From Falsibacillus pallidus (GTDB lineage: Bacteria > Bacillota > Bacilli > Bacillales > DSM-25281), in the NCBI RefSeq assembly GCF_003350505.1, contig NZ_QQAY01000007.1:1-64000 (forward strand): a DNA stretch of 64,000 nucleotides. The letters run 5' to 3'. The notes beneath the pieces were generated by a model. It saw only the letters and a program-made list of their open reading frames with translations. It was not told the origin of the DNA and made no database searches. Position numbers and translations under genes: made by a program. Positions 17,887 to 27,017 of this stretch are shown here, piece by piece (position 1 is the first letter of the stretch; each line of letters opens with the position of its first letter).

Positions 17887-18130
17887 TAATGAAAAATCAG
17901 TCATTTATCCCCACCTATCCACAAAGTTATCCACCGTTCTTTAAATTTTATTCACATATTGTGGATAAAGCTTGAGTAAGTTGTGTATTTTTTATATACT
18001 TGCCATGGTAAAATGGTAAAAAACCAATTAGTAGCTAGTACTTATAGCAGTATATAAAAAGGTGGATGAAAATGAAAACTATCAAGTGGATTGTGGATAA
18101 ACATGTGAATGAACAAAAGGATTATCCACA
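17716..18130. promoter_or_regulatory. DnaA-box cluster at the ywlB-ywlC junction
   Basis: Four perfect nine-base DnaA boxes are visible: TTATCCACA at 17716-17724 and 18122-18130, and the complement TGTGGATAA at 17960-17968 and 18092-18100. Three near-matches lie at 17905 (TTATCCCCA), 17915 (CTATCCACA) and 17927 (TTATCCACC). DnaA binding at the ywlC region is known in B. subtilis, so this is likely a conserved DnaA-titration or regulatory site. The box at 17960 ends four bases before the -35 of ywlC. Confidence 0.85.
17972..18000 (+). promoter_or_regulatory. sigma-A promoter of ywlC
   Basis: TTGAGT (17972-17977) and TATACT (17995-18000) are 17 bases apart. They sit inside the DnaA-box cluster, so DnaA could tune this promoter. 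Confidence 0.7.
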
Positions 18131-19109
18131 TATCTCACAGGCAGCTGAATTTTTGAATAATAATGAAGTCGTTGCTTTCCCGACAGAAACGGTTTACGGT
18201 TTGGGGGCAAACGCCCGATCTACGGAGGCGGTAGCCAAAATATTTGAAGCGAAGGGCCGCCCAAGCGACAACCCATTAATTGTCCATATCGGAGACCGTG
18301 CCCAGCTGCCGGCTCTTGTAAAGCAGATCAATGAGAAAGCGGAGAAGCTCATAGAAGCATTCTGGCCGGGGCCATTGACCATCATTTTTGAAAAACAAGA
18401 TGGGGTCTTTTCGGATAAGGTGACGGCAGGGCTCGATACAGTCGGCATTCGTCTTCCCGATCACCCCGTTGCCATGGCGTTAATAAAAGAGGCGGATCTG
18501 CCGATAGCTGCGCCTAGTGCAAACCGTTCAGGGAGGCCGAGTCCAACGACTGCCAAACATGTCCTGGATGACCTTGAAGGAAAAATAGCAGGAATCGTTG
18601 ATGGCGGGGCAACAGGTGTCGGGGTAGAGTCGACGGTCATCGACTGTACGGCAGAAACTCCGGTCATCCTCCGTCCGGGCGGGGTTTCAAAAGAGGAGAT
18701 TGAATCGATCATCGGACCCGTTGAAATCGATGCAGTTCTCCTGAGTGGAGAAGGAGCACCAAAATCACCGGGGATGAAATATACGCACTACGCACCGGAT
18801 GCCCCCCTTTACTTAATGGAGGGAAGTCCGGAAAAAATTCAAACCTTGGTTGATGACAAACAAAAAGAGGGTTTAAAAGTAGGGGTTCTCGCAACAGAAG
18901 AGTCTAAAGGAATCTATTCCGCAAATGTGGTAATTCCATGCGGCTCCCGGAAGGATCTCCCTACGGTCGCACAATCGCTCTACGATGTCCTGCGAGCTTT
19001 CAATGAAGCCGATCTGGATATGATTGTGTCCGAAGTTTTTCCGCGGGACGGGATCGGGACGGCAATCATGAACCGCCTCGAAAAAGCAGCTGGACACCGC
19101 TGGCTCTAA
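18072..19109 (+). CDS. ywlC: threonylcarbamoyl-AMP synthase (Sua5/TsaC type)
   Basis: This 345-residue enzyme makes threonylcarbamoyl-AMP for the t6A37 modification of tRNAs that read ANN codons. The N-terminal YrdC domain has VVAFPTETVYGLGANA and KGRPSDNPLIVHI. A C-terminal Sua5 domain follows the linker motif SPGMKYTHYAPDAPLYL. Two in-frame ATGs exist. 18072 is preferred because GGTGG abuts 18066 but spaces well to 18072. Two perfect DnaA boxes lie inside its 5' end. Confidence 0.95.
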   Translation: MKTIKWIVDKHVNEQKDYPHISQAAEFLNNNEVVAFPTETVYGLGANARSTEAVAKIFEAKGRPSDNPLIVHIGDRAQLPALVKQINEKAEKLIEAFWPGPLTIIFEKQDGVFSDKVTAGLDTVGIRLPDHPVAMALIKEADLPIAAPSANRSGRPSPTTAKHVLDDLEGKIAGIVDGGATGVGVESTVIDCTAETPVILRPGGVSKEEIESIIGPVEIDAVLLSGEGAPKSPGMKYTHYAPDAPLYLMEGSPEKIQTLVDDKQKEGLKVGVLATEESKGIYSANVVIPCGSRKDLPTVAQSLYDVLRAFNEADLDMIVSEVFPRDGIGTAIMNRLEKAAGHRWL

Positions 19110-19175
19110 AAATGCTTCTAAATGCCTTTGGACGTGCATAAGATTTTTGTAGGCACGTCCAGAGGAGGAAGCAAA

Positions 19176-19730
19176 GTGACATCAATAATAGGCGAATTAA
19201 TAACACTAATGCTAATGGCGTTTGCGCTTGGAATGGATGCATTCTCGATTGGGCTGGGAATGGGCATGTATGAGCTTCGCCTAAAGCAGATATTTTACAT
19301 AGGTTTGACGGTAGGGATCTTCCATGTCTGGATGCCCCTCTTTGGGATGATTGCCGGCAGGTTTCTGTCGGATCAATTCGGCACATTTGCTGGATATGTT
19401 GGAGGGGCATTGCTGATTCTTCTCGGGCTGCAAATGTTTATCTCGAGCTTCAAAAAAGACGAAAAGCCATTGATGGCGCCAGTCGGATTCGGGTTAGTGA
19501 TATTTGCTGTCAGTGTCAGCCTCGACAGCTTTTCTGTAGGTCTGACTCTAGGAATCTATCGTGCCAAAACCGCCGCAACACTGATATGCTTTGGAATGGC
19601 TGCAGCCGTCCTTACCTGGTGCGGCTTATTGATCGGCCGAAAAGTACAGGGCCTTCTTGGCTCCTATAGTGAAGCATTGGGTGGAAGCATTCTCTTTGCG
19701 TTTGGAATCAAGCTTTTGCTGCCAATGTAA
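19176..19730 (+). CDS. mntP: manganese efflux pump MntP family
   Basis: This 184-residue protein has six predicted membrane helices arranged as two repeats. Each repeat carries the MntP Asp motif: [14 protein letters not shown] in the first and [14 protein letters not shown] in the second. These acidic residues are implicated in Mn(II) export. It corresponds to B. subtilis YwlD. The GTG start at 19176 follows AGAGGAGGAA. An in-frame ATG at 19122 lacks a ribosome site. Confidence 0.9.
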   Translation: MTSIIGELITLMLMAFALGMDAFSIGLGMGMYELRLKQIFYIGLTVGIFHVWMPLFGMIAGRFLSDQFGTFAGYVGGALLILLGLQMFISSFKKDEKPLMAPVGFGLVIFAVSVSLDSFSVGLTLGIYRAKTAATLICFGMAAAVLTWCGLLIGRKVQGLLGSYSEALGGSILFAFGIKLLLPM

Positions 19731-19753
19731 AAATGAAAAAGCGAACATTTATT

Positions 19754-19779
19754 CCCCGGGAAACCTCGGGGATTTTTTT
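19754..19779 (+). terminator. terminator after mntP
   Basis: CCCCG pairs with CGGGG around an eight-base loop and is followed by ATTTTTTT. Confidence 0.8.
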
Positions 19780-19902
19780 GCTTTTCCGTTTCCTTATTGT
19801 GACAAATTATAGAATTTCCCCTGAAAACTGGTAAATTAAATGGGTAGAGCACTTTGGGTATGTTAATTAATTTTATATAATGAAAATGAAGGAGGGATGA
19901 CA

Positions 19903-20346
19903 GTGAAAAATGTCCTATTTATTTGCACAGGAAACACATGTCGGAGCCCCATGGCAGAGGCAATCTTAAAGAGTAAAAACCAGGAGGGCGTCACTGTTCG
20001 TTCTGCAGGAGTCTTTGCATTTGACGGCTCGCCAGCATCTGAGAATACAACCATCATCCTGAACGAAAAAAATATTAAGCATAACCATTCTTCCAAACAG
20101 CTGACTGAGGAAGATGTAAAATCTGCCACTCACATTTTTACGATGACCGAGAACCATAAAGCGACTATCATGAATCTTTATCCATTTGCGGCTGATAAAG
20201 TGTTTACCTTATATGAGTTTGCAGATGGAAATAAGATGGATGTAATCGATCCATATGGAGGCAGCGTTGAAATTTACCGGGAAACTTTTCATGAATTAGA
20301 TAAACTTATTGAGAAATTGCTCGATAAATTAGATAAAGGGCAATAA
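19903..20346 (+). CDS. ywlE: protein arginine phosphatase YwlE
   Basis: This 147-residue low-molecular-weight phosphatase removes phosphate from phospho-arginine, opposing the McsB kinase. The P-loop CTGNTCRSP holds nucleophile Cys8, and Thr12 is the residue that selects arginine phosphate over tyrosine phosphate in this family. The general acid Asp is in [11 protein letters not shown] 19903 is preferred over ATG 19897, because GGAGGG touches the latter but spaces seven bases from the former. Confidence 0.93.
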   Translation: MKNVLFICTGNTCRSPMAEAILKSKNQEGVTVRSAGVFAFDGSPASENTTIILNEKNIKHNHSSKQLTEEDVKSATHIFTMTENHKATIMNLYPFAADKVFTLYEFADGNKMDVIDPYGGSVEIYRETFHELDKLIEKLLDKLDKGQ

Positions 20347-20374
20347 TGGGTTTATTTTGGGGGAGGAAAACAAG

Positions 20375-21679
20375 GTGGAGAAGCAAAAACAGAAAAAGAA
20401 GAAGTACAAATTCGGTCTGCGCAGGAAACTAGTATTATTCACTACGCTGCTTGCAATCATTACCTATTCAACGAGTGCGGTCTTTATTTATTTTGTTTAT
20501 CCTGAATTTGGAAAGGGTGTAGTAAGCCAAGGTGCTTTCACTACTGGTACATTAGCATTGGGGATTGTTTGGTCCGGGCTGTTGACGTTCTTTGCTTCCG
20601 GCTTCATTACGAGGTCATTGAAGAAGCTTGAACAAGCGGCGCTTCAAGCAAGTGAAGGGGATATCCATATAGATGTAGAGCTGCCGAAATCGGATGATGA
20701 ATTCCGTTCACTTGGACTGGCCTTCAATCAAATGCTCGGAAATCTTCGTGAAATGGTACATAGCATCGAAACAAACTTCCAGCAGACGAATGACAATGTC
20801 ATTGCGATTTCTGCTGAATCAACGAGGGCATCGCAGCAGGCGGAAAGTATTTCACACACCATCCGTGAAATTTCCGCAGGCGCTGAGAGTTCAGCTGTTT
20901 CCATTCAAAAGACGGCTGAATCTGTAGAAGACGTGATCCGCATTGCGCAGGAAGTTCAAAATAAAGCGAAGTCATCCGAAACCATTTCAGGGGAAATGCT
21001 TCAGGAGCTTCAAGAAAGCAAAACAGTCGTCAACTCGCTTGTCACTGGAATCGAAAGCCTTGCGAAAGATAATCAGCAGTCCCTTCAGGCGGTACGCCGA
21101 CTAGCGGAAAATGCCCAAAAGGTAGAGCAGATTATCGGATTGGTCGGAGATATTGCGGCACAGACAAACCTTCTGGCGCTGAATGCATCGATTGAAGCTG
21201 CCCGTGCTGGAGAGCATGGAAAAGGCTTTGCGGTAGTGGCTGAGGAAGTGCGGAAGCTTGCGGACGAAAGCGGAAAAGCAGTTCAGGGCATTTCGGAATT
21301 GATTCAAAACATCCAGACAGAAGTGGAAAGCGTTGTGAAGCAGATCACTGTTCAAGTGAATGCAGCCAATCAAGAAGCAGAAAAAGGCTCTAAAACCAAT
21401 GCGGTCATTGAAGAAATGACTTCTACGATTCATGAAGTGGCAAATGCGGTCAAACATATTTCTGAACTAGTAGACAGCCAAATGGAAAGCATCCAATTGA
21501 CTTCGCAGCAGTCGCAGGAAGTAGCAGCGATCGCAGAAGAAACATCAGCAGGAGCTGAAGAAGTCAGTGAAGCGACAATAGACCAGGCGTCAGTGATGGA
21601 AAATGTAGAATCATTGGCACATGAATTGAAAGAACATGCGGAAGGCTTGAAAGCAACAATTACGAGATTTAAATTATAA
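20375..21679 (+). CDS. methyl-accepting chemotaxis protein with a minimal extracellular part
   Basis: This 434-residue receptor has a Lys-rich N terminus, two membrane segments (about 20-42 and 57-77) joined by only some 15 residues, a HAMP region, and a long coiled-coil signalling domain. The conserved hairpin tip is [19 protein letters not shown]. With almost no external loop it probably senses a membrane or cytoplasmic cue rather than an external ligand. GTG 20375 follows GGGGGAGG. It lies between ywlE and rpiB. Confidence 0.92.
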   Translation: MEKQKQKKKKYKFGLRRKLVLFTTLLAIITYSTSAVFIYFVYPEFGKGVVSQGAFTTGTLALGIVWSGLLTFFASGFITRSLKKLEQAALQASEGDIHIDVELPKSDDEFRSLGLAFNQMLGNLREMVHSIETNFQQTNDNVIAISAESTRASQQAESISHTIREISAGAESSAVSIQKTAESVEDVIRIAQEVQNKAKSSETISGEMLQELQESKTVVNSLVTGIESLAKDNQQSLQAVRRLAENAQKVEQIIGLVGDIAAQTNLLALNASIEAARAGEHGKGFAVVAEEVRKLADESGKAVQGISELIQNIQTEVESVVKQITVQVNAANQEAEKGSKTNAVIEEMTSTIHEVANAVKHISELVDSQMESIQLTSQQSQEVAAIAEETSAGAEEVSEATIDQASVMENVESLAHELKEHAEGLKATITRFKL

Positions 21680-21687
21680 GTTTCCAG

Positions 21688-21722
21688 CCCCAATCCTATT
21701 TACGAGGAAAGGGGTATTTTTT
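21688..21722 (+). terminator. terminator after the chemoreceptor gene
   Basis: CCCC-AA-TCCT mirrors AGGA-AA-GGGG with one internal mismatch loop, followed by TATTTTTTATTT. Confidence 0.7.
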
Positions 21723-21813
21723 ATTTCCCATAGAGCCCTGTTCGCTTTATATTTTCAGTTTCATATGCCAAAATAAACATATACTAGAACCATCTATACG
21801 AGGAGGAGTCAAA

Positions 21814-22260
21814 ATGAAAATTGCTCTTGCATCAGATCATGGGGGAATCCATCTCCGCGAAGAAATTAGAAGTCTATTGGAAGAAATGGGCATTGAATAT
21901 GAAGATTTCGGATGCGACTGTGAAACATCTGTCGATTATCCTGACTATGCCCTCCCGGTTGCGGAAAAAGTGGCGAATGGCGAATTTGATAAAGGAATCC
22001 TCATCTGCGGAACAGGAATCGGGATGAGCATCGCTGCCAACAAAGTGAGGGGCATCCGCTGTGCGCTTGTCCACGATGTATTCAGTGCAAAAGCAACCCG
22101 AGAACACAATGATTCCAATATGCTCGCAATGGGTGAGCGCGTAATTGGTGCAGGCTTGGCAAGAGAAATTGCAAAAGAATGGCTCACAACGGAATATGCA
22201 GGCGGCCGTCATGCCAACCGCTTAAATAAAATTTCAGAGTTTGAAAACAAGCACCTTTAA
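21814..22260 (+). CDS. rpiB: ribose-5-phosphate isomerase B (RpiB/LacAB family)
   Basis: This 148-residue enzyme interconverts ribose-5- and ribulose-5-phosphate. The N-terminal ALASDHGG phosphate site, the YPDYALPVAEKV segment and the GILICGTGIGMSIAANK loop (with the Cys base) are all present. HDVFSAKATREHNDSNML carries the remaining active-site residues. RBS AGGAGGAG precedes the ATG. It corresponds to B. subtilis YwlF, followed by ywlG and glyA. Confidence 0.94.
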   Translation: MKIALASDHGGIHLREEIRSLLEEMGIEYEDFGCDCETSVDYPDYALPVAEKVANGEFDKGILICGTGIGMSIAANKVRGIRCALVHDVFSAKATREHNDSNMLAMGERVIGAGLAREIAKEWLTTEYAGGRHANRLNKISEFENKHL

Positions 22261-22284
22261 TTCATCTAGAATGGAGGGAACCAT

Positions 22285-22860
22285 ATGGGAGAACTCTCTC
22301 AATGGCAGACACAGCTCCGAGAAATAGTAGACTCTTTCGCAAAGCAAGCAGATTTGCGAAAGGGGCAGGTTTTTGTGATCGGCTGCTCTACCTCTGAAGT
22401 AATCGGGCAGAAAATCGGGACGTCCGGTACAAGTGAAGTGGCAGAAATGATTTATTCGGAATTGAAGGCTTTCGCTGACAAGCACCAGCTTTCATTGGCA
22501 TTCCAGTGCTGTGAACACCTCAACCGGGCATTGGTGGTGGAGCGGGAGTTGGCAGAACGCCGCCAGTTGCCTGAAGTGACGGTTGTCCCAGTAAGAAAAG
22601 CCGGAGGGGCGATGGCGACCCATGCTTTCAATAAGTTTGAGGATCCGGTGGTCGTTGAACATATCCAGGCCGAAGCGGGTATTGATATCGGCGACACCTT
22701 CATCGGCATGCACCTTAAGCATGTGGCGGTTCCCGTCCGAACGCCGTTGAAAGAGATCGGCCACGCTCATGTGACCCTTGCCAAGACAAGGCCGAAGCTG
22801 ATCGGCGGGGCTCGTGCCGTCTATGAGCGAACGCCAGAAGAAGAAAGCTGTTCGATGTAA
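22285..22860 (+). CDS. ywlG: YwlG family protein (DUF436)
   Basis: This 191-residue protein is of the conserved DUF436 family (B. subtilis YwlG), with no established function. Visible landmarks are [24 protein letters not shown] and GGAMATHAF, and a Cys near the C terminus. It is soluble with an alpha/beta pattern. RBS ATGGAGGG. It lies between rpiB and glyA as in B. subtilis. Confidence 0.88.
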   Translation: MGELSQWQTQLREIVDSFAKQADLRKGQVFVIGCSTSEVIGQKIGTSGTSEVAEMIYSELKAFADKHQLSLAFQCCEHLNRALVVERELAERRQLPEVTVVPVRKAGGAMATHAFNKFEDPVVVEHIQAEAGIDIGDTFIGMHLKHVAVPVRTPLKEIGHAHVTLAKTRPKLIGGARAVYERTPEEESCSM

Positions 22861-22875
22861 TAGGTGAAGTGAATG

Positions 22876-22910
22876 AACCGCAGTCGGGATATCCTGGGCT
22901 GCGGTTTTTT
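22876..22910 (+). terminator. terminator after ywlG
   Basis: AACCGCAG pairs with CTGCGGTT, followed by six T. Confidence 0.85.
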
Positions 22911-23078
22911 CTACAAAAATCCGGGCTAGCCGCCGTAGCTGGACACCACCCGAATCATTTCCCCAATAAATTTTCCACTCCTTTAACAAGCCGCTCTGAA
23001 AACATGATAAAATAGGAGAGGATTTTCCTAATCACAGTGAAAACGGGTTTCAAACCGTTAATTTAAAGGGGGATACTC

Positions 23079-24320
23079 ATGAGCAGCATTGCGCGTCAAG
23101 ACCAAGAAGTGTATCAAGCGATTCAAGATGAATTAAAGCGTCAACGTACGAAAATCGAACTGATTGCCTCTGAGAACTTTGTAAGTGAAGCGGTAATGGA
23201 AGCACAAGGGTCTGTACTTACGAACAAATATGCAGAAGGATACCCTGGCCGTCGCTATTATGGTGGCTGTGAACATGTGGATGTTGTAGAAAATTTAGCG
23301 CGTGACCGTGCGAAGAAAATTTTTGGTGCAGAACATGCAAATGTTCAGCCGCACTCTGGTGCACAAGCAAACATGGCGGTTTACTTTACGGTCCTTGAAA
23401 CCGGAGATACAGTATTGGGAATGAATCTGTCCCACGGTGGACATTTAACACACGGAAGCCCTGTCAATTTCAGCGGAGTTCAATATAATTTCGTTGAATA
23501 TGGCGTGGATAAGGACAAGCAGGTCATTGATTATGAAGACGTGCGCCAAAAAGCGGTTGAACATAAGCCAAAGCTGATCGTAGCGGGTGCGAGCGCCTAC
23601 CCGAGAGAAATCGATTTTGCTAAATTCCGTGAAATCGCGGATGAAGTCGGTGCCTACTTGATGGTGGACATGGCCCACATCGCTGGCCTTGTTGCTGCTG
23701 GGTTGCATCCAAATCCAGTTCCTTACGCAGATTTCGTGACAACAACTACTCATAAAACACTTCGCGGACCTCGCGGCGGAATGATCCTCTGCAAGGAAGA
23801 ATTTGCGAAGAAAATTGATAAATCCATTTTCCCTGGAATCCAAGGCGGTCCATTGATGCATGTCATTGCGGCAAAAGCTGTGGCATTCGGGGAAGCGTTG
23901 GAAGATTCCTTTAAAGATTACGCTAAAGAAATCATTGAAAATGCCAAACATCTTGGAGAAGGCCTGAAGAAAGAAGGATTGGATCTTGTATCCGGCGGTA
24001 CAGACAACCACCTGCTATTAGTAGACCTTCGCTCACTTGGCCTTACAGGTAAAGTAGCAGAAAAAGTCCTTGATGATATCGGCATCACCGTCAATAAAAA
24101 TACAATCCCATTTGATCCGGAAAGCCCATTTGTGACAAGCGGAATCCGCATCGGTACGGCGGCAGTCACATCAAGAGGCTTCGGATTCGAAGAAATGGAA
24201 GAAATCGCATCTTTGATTGCTTTCGCATTGAAGAACCATGAAGACGAAGCAAAATTAAAAGAAGCAAGCGAACGCGTAGAAGCGTTGACAGCGAAGTTCA
24301 CACTTTATCCAGAGAGATAA
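23079..24320 (+). CDS. glyA: serine hydroxymethyltransferase
   Basis: This 413-residue PLP enzyme interconverts serine and glycine with tetrahydrofolate, the main source of one-carbon units. PLP lysine 226 lies in [14 protein letters not shown]. The N-terminal [11 protein letters not shown] and [14 protein letters not shown] motifs bind substrate from the partner subunit. RBS AAAGGGGG. An imperfect 18-base inverted repeat (23042-23059) just before the ribosome site might be an operator or small hairpin. A strong terminator follows. Confidence 0.97.
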   Translation: MSSIARQDQEVYQAIQDELKRQRTKIELIASENFVSEAVMEAQGSVLTNKYAEGYPGRRYYGGCEHVDVVENLARDRAKKIFGAEHANVQPHSGAQANMAVYFTVLETGDTVLGMNLSHGGHLTHGSPVNFSGVQYNFVEYGVDKDKQVIDYEDVRQKAVEHKPKLIVAGASAYPREIDFAKFREIADEVGAYLMVDMAHIAGLVAAGLHPNPVPYADFVTTTTHKTLRGPRGGMILCKEEFAKKIDKSIFPGIQGGPLMHVIAAKAVAFGEALEDSFKDYAKEIIENAKHLGEGLKKEGLDLVSGGTDNHLLLVDLRSLGLTGKVAEKVLDDIGITVNKNTIPFDPESPFVTSGIRIGTAAVTSRGFGFEEMEEIASLIAFALKNHEDEAKLKEASERVEALTAKFTLYPER

Positions 24321-24330
24321 GGCGCTCATA

Positions 24331-24375
24331 AATCCAGATGCAGCTGATTTGTCGGCTGTATCTGGATTTTTTTGT
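24331..24375 (+). terminator. glyA terminator
   Basis: AATCCAGATGCAGC pairs with GCTGTATCTGGATT, giving 14 base pairs with at most one mismatch, followed by TTTTTT. Confidence 0.93.
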
Positions 24376-24408
24376 GGTTTTTTTGGGGGGAAGGGGTTGC
24401 AATATAGC

Positions 24409-24597
24409 GGCGCAGCCGGACAAATTATCTCTTGTTCAGCCATCTGGGGGGATTTGCGCTCAACTTTAAGCGCTCACCGCCGCACTTTCTCGGTTTACCT
24501 TGCAACTTTCGGCTGCGACCGCGGCACTTTCGAGGTTGACCCCGCAACTTTTGGCACGCACCGCTCAACTTCACATATTTTGGATTCGTCTCATCGC
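24409..24597 (+). repeat. 21-bp phased hexad array B1 (ACTTT family)
   Basis: ACTTT (last unit ACTTC) recurs exactly every 21 bases at 24463, 24484, 24505, 24526, 24547 and 24568, with a looser consensus CMACTTTCGGnnnnACCGC. A roughly 50-base leader (GGCGCAGCCGGACAAATT and beyond) precedes it. Array B2 repeats the whole block 209 bases downstream. The core differs from the TATGCGC arrays, but period and unit number are the same. Confidence 0.82.
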
Positions 24598-24617
24598 ATA
24601 AGGGGGTGCCAAATAGG

Positions 24618-24797
24618 GGCGCAGCCGGGCAAATTAGCTCTTGTTCAGTCACCTGGAGGAATTTGCTCTCAACTTTTTGCGTTCACCGCCGCACTTTCCG
24701 GGTTAACCCCGCAACTTTCGGCTGCGACCGCCGCAGTTTAGCGCAAAACTCCCGCACTTTAGGCGTCAACCGCTCAACAATCCATTTTCTGGAAACC
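24618..24797 (+). repeat. 21-bp phased hexad array B2, tandem duplicate of B1
   Basis: Units lie at 24672, 24693, 24714, 24735 (AGTTT), 24756 and 24777 (ACAAT), again exactly 21 bases apart. The leader GGCGCAGCCGGGCAAATT matches that of B1 with few changes. The offset of 209 bases is one base short of ten periods. Confidence 0.82.
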
Positions 24798-24881
24798 AAA
24801 CCCAGTTGCTTTCTATATTTCCACTACAATATAGGTGCCGGCAGAAGTAATCACCACTTCAAACCCTCTCAGCATAGTGAT

Positions 24882-24946
24882 GGGACACCAAACCTGTCCC
24901 CCCGTCCCACGCCCCCGCCCCAGAATTGGGACACCAAACCTGTCCC
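24882..24946. repeat. pair of identical GGGACA palindromes
   Basis: GGGACACCAAACCTGTCCC occurs at 24882-24900 and again at 24928-24946. Each is a GGGACA/TGTCCC dyad followed by the same CCCGTCCC. They lie between the phased arrays and the upp promoter. Confidence 0.85.
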
Positions 24947-24992
24947 CCCGTCCCGCCAATTTTTCACTTTTGTTACGTCTTTATATATCGTA

Positions 24993-25021
24993 TTGCTCAT
25001 TCGGGTGCTTTTCTGTAAAAT
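24993..25021 (+). promoter_or_regulatory. sigma-A promoter of upp
   Basis: TTGCTC (24993-24998) and TAAAAT (25016-25021) are 17 bases apart, about 80 bases before upp. The 24321-25101 gap otherwise holds only the glyA terminator, the B arrays and the GGGACA pair. Confidence 0.65.
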
Positions 25022-25101
25022 AGTACGAAGTGTGAAGTTTTAGGTGTGCCGTTTATTTTTGGCAGGCAAACTGCAAAATAAGAAAAAAAGGAGCGAGTAT
25101 G

Positions 25102-25731
25102 ATGGGTAAAGTTTACGTTTTTGATCATCCATTAATCCAACATAAATTAACATACATCCGTGATTTGAATACGGGTACGAAAGAGTTCCGCGAGCTTGTG
25201 GACGAAATTGCTACATTGATGGCTTTTGAAATCACACGCGACCTTCCATTGGAAGAAGTGGAAATCGAAACGCCTGTAAGCAAGGCAACTGCGAAAGTCC
25301 TTTCCGGTAAAAAGCTTGGAATCGTTCCAATCCTGCGTGCAGGACTTGGCATGGTTGATGGAATCTTGAAATTGATTCCGGCAGCAAAAGTGGGACATGT
25401 CGGTCTTTACCGCGATCCTGAAACATTGAAGCCGGTAGAATATTACGTGAAGCTTCCAACAGATGTGGAAGAAAGAGACTTTATCCTTGTAGACCCGATG
25501 CTCGCAACAGGCGGTTCTGCCGTTGAAGCAATCAACTCCCTTAAAAAGCGCGGCGCAAAAAACATTAAGTTCATGTGCTTAGTTGCTTGTCCTGAAGGGG
25601 TTGAAGCAATCAAAGAGGCGCATCCTGAGATCGATATCTACATCGCTGCCCTTGATGAAAAGCTGAACGAAAAAGGCTACATCGTTCCTGGTCTTGGAGA
25701 TGCAGGAGATCGTTTATTCGGCACAAAATAA
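25102..25731 (+). CDS. upp: uracil phosphoribosyltransferase
   Basis: This 209-residue enzyme salvages uracil to UMP using PRPP. The PRPP-binding segment [14 protein letters not shown] and the uracil-binding C-terminal [13 protein letters not shown] are present, with [13 protein letters not shown] between. Two adjacent ATGs occur. 25102 gives the usual [10 protein letters not shown] start and better spacing from AAAAGGAGCGAG. Confidence 0.97.
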   Translation: MGKVYVFDHPLIQHKLTYIRDLNTGTKEFRELVDEIATLMAFEITRDLPLEEVEIETPVSKATAKVLSGKKLGIVPILRAGLGMVDGILKLIPAAKVGHVGLYRDPETLKPVEYYVKLPTDVEERDFILVDPMLATGGSAVEAINSLKKRGAKNIKFMCLVACPEGVEAIKEAHPEIDIYIAALDEKLNEKGYIVPGLGDAGDRLFGTK

Positions 25732-25760
25732 TTTCTAAAATCATAAAAGAAGGTGTTTTC

Positions 25761-26906
25761 ATGGATCGGCCCATTAAAGTAATGACAATCTTTGGAACAA
25801 GACCTGAAGCAATCAAAATGGCTTCACTCGTATTGGAGCTGCAAAAATACCCGGATCATTTTGAATCCATTGTGACAGTAACAGCTCAGCACCGCCAAAT
25901 GCTTGACCAGGTGCTTGGGATCTTCAATATTACGCCTGACCATGACTTGAACATCATGAAAGACAGGCAGACATTGATTGATGTGACAACTCGCGGATTG
26001 GAAGGCCTGGATCGCGTCATGAAAGAAACCAAGCCTGACATCGTCCTTGTTCATGGGGATACAACGACTACATTTGTAGCAAGTCTTGCGGCATTCTACA
26101 ATCAAATTGTTGTCGGCCACGTTGAAGCAGGACTCAGGACGTGGAATAAATATTCTCCGTTCCCTGAAGAGATGAACCGCCAGTTGACTGGTGTCATGGC
26201 AGATTTGCACTTCTCGCCGACTGACAAAGCGGCTGACAATCTTTTGGCTGAGAATAAAAAAGAAGAGAGCATCTTCATCACTGGAAATACAGCAATCGAT
26301 GCGTTGGAAACAACGGTAAAAGACGAGTATTCCCATGCAGTGCTTGAAAAAGTAGGGGATGACCGTCTGATCCTTTTGACTGCTCATCGCCGTGAAAACC
26401 TTGGACAGCCTATGAGGAATATGTTCCGTGCAGTCAAGCGTATCGTGGATGAGCAGCCGGATGTACAAGTCGTTTACCCGGTCCATTTAAATCCAGCCGT
26501 ACGTGAAATTGCAGATGAAGTTTTAGGAAACGATCCACGCATCCATTTGATCGAACCATTGGATGTCATCGACTTCCATAACTTCGCTTCCCGCTCACAT
26601 TTGATCCTGACTGACTCAGGCGGTGTTCAGGAAGAAGCTCCATCCCTTGGTGTTCCTGTTCTTGTCCTTCGTGATACGACAGAGCGCCCTGAAGGAATCG
26701 AAGCAGGAACATTGAAGCTTGCAGGAGTAGATGAAGAAACGATTTACAATCTTGCACATGAGCTCCTTACAGATCAAGCTGCTTATGAAAAAATGGCAAA
26801 AGCAGCAAATCCATATGGCGATGGAAATGCATCATTCCGCATCACAGAAGCCATCCGCTATTACTTCAAACAAAAAGAAGAACGTCCTGAACCATTCAGA
26901 CCATAA
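25761..26906 (+). CDS. mnaA: UDP-N-acetylglucosamine 2-epimerase (non-hydrolysing)
   Basis: This 381-residue enzyme makes UDP-ManNAc for teichoic-acid linkage units. It has N-terminal IFGTRPEAIKMA, the VHGDTTTTF and HVEAGLRTWN active-site loops, LTAHRRENLG, and the C-terminal DSGGVQEEAPSLG nucleotide-binding motif. RBS AAGAAGGTG. It follows upp by 29 bases and may be cotranscribed. B. subtilis has the same pair before the atp genes. Confidence 0.95.
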   Translation: MDRPIKVMTIFGTRPEAIKMASLVLELQKYPDHFESIVTVTAQHRQMLDQVLGIFNITPDHDLNIMKDRQTLIDVTTRGLEGLDRVMKETKPDIVLVHGDTTTTFVASLAAFYNQIVVGHVEAGLRTWNKYSPFPEEMNRQLTGVMADLHFSPTDKAADNLLAENKKEESIFITGNTAIDALETTVKDEYSHAVLEKVGDDRLILLTAHRRENLGQPMRNMFRAVKRIVDEQPDVQVVYPVHLNPAVREIADEVLGNDPRIHLIEPLDVIDFHNFASRSHLILTDSGGVQEEAPSLGVPVLVLRDTTERPEGIEAGTLKLAGVDEETIYNLAHELLTDQAAYEKMAKAANPYGDGNASFRITEAIRYYFKQKEERPEPFRP

Positions 26907-26909
26907 TAT

Positions 26910-26959
26910 AAAGCCTGGTACGCCATGTGAAATACATTGGCATGCCAGGCTTTTTTTAT
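26910..26959 (+). terminator. terminator after mnaA
   Basis: AAAGCCTGG pairs with CCAGGCTTT around a longer loop that itself contains GCCATG and CATTGGC, followed by a T-run. Confidence 0.85.
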
Positions 26960-27017
26960 TTTGTGCATAACCACTCTATTGAGAGATACCCTAAGGATTA
27001 AAAGGGGGGCGTCCGAA

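Noticed and set aside
22918-22960. Fragment of the 117-base palindromic element after ywlG
   Set aside because: Only about a dozen bases (GTAGCTGGACA) resemble the element's end. That is too little to support it.
24606-25043. 145-codon reading frame between glyA and upp
   Set aside because: It is created by the 21-base (seven-codon) period of array B2 and by C-rich sequence. It has no ribosome site and no family resemblance.
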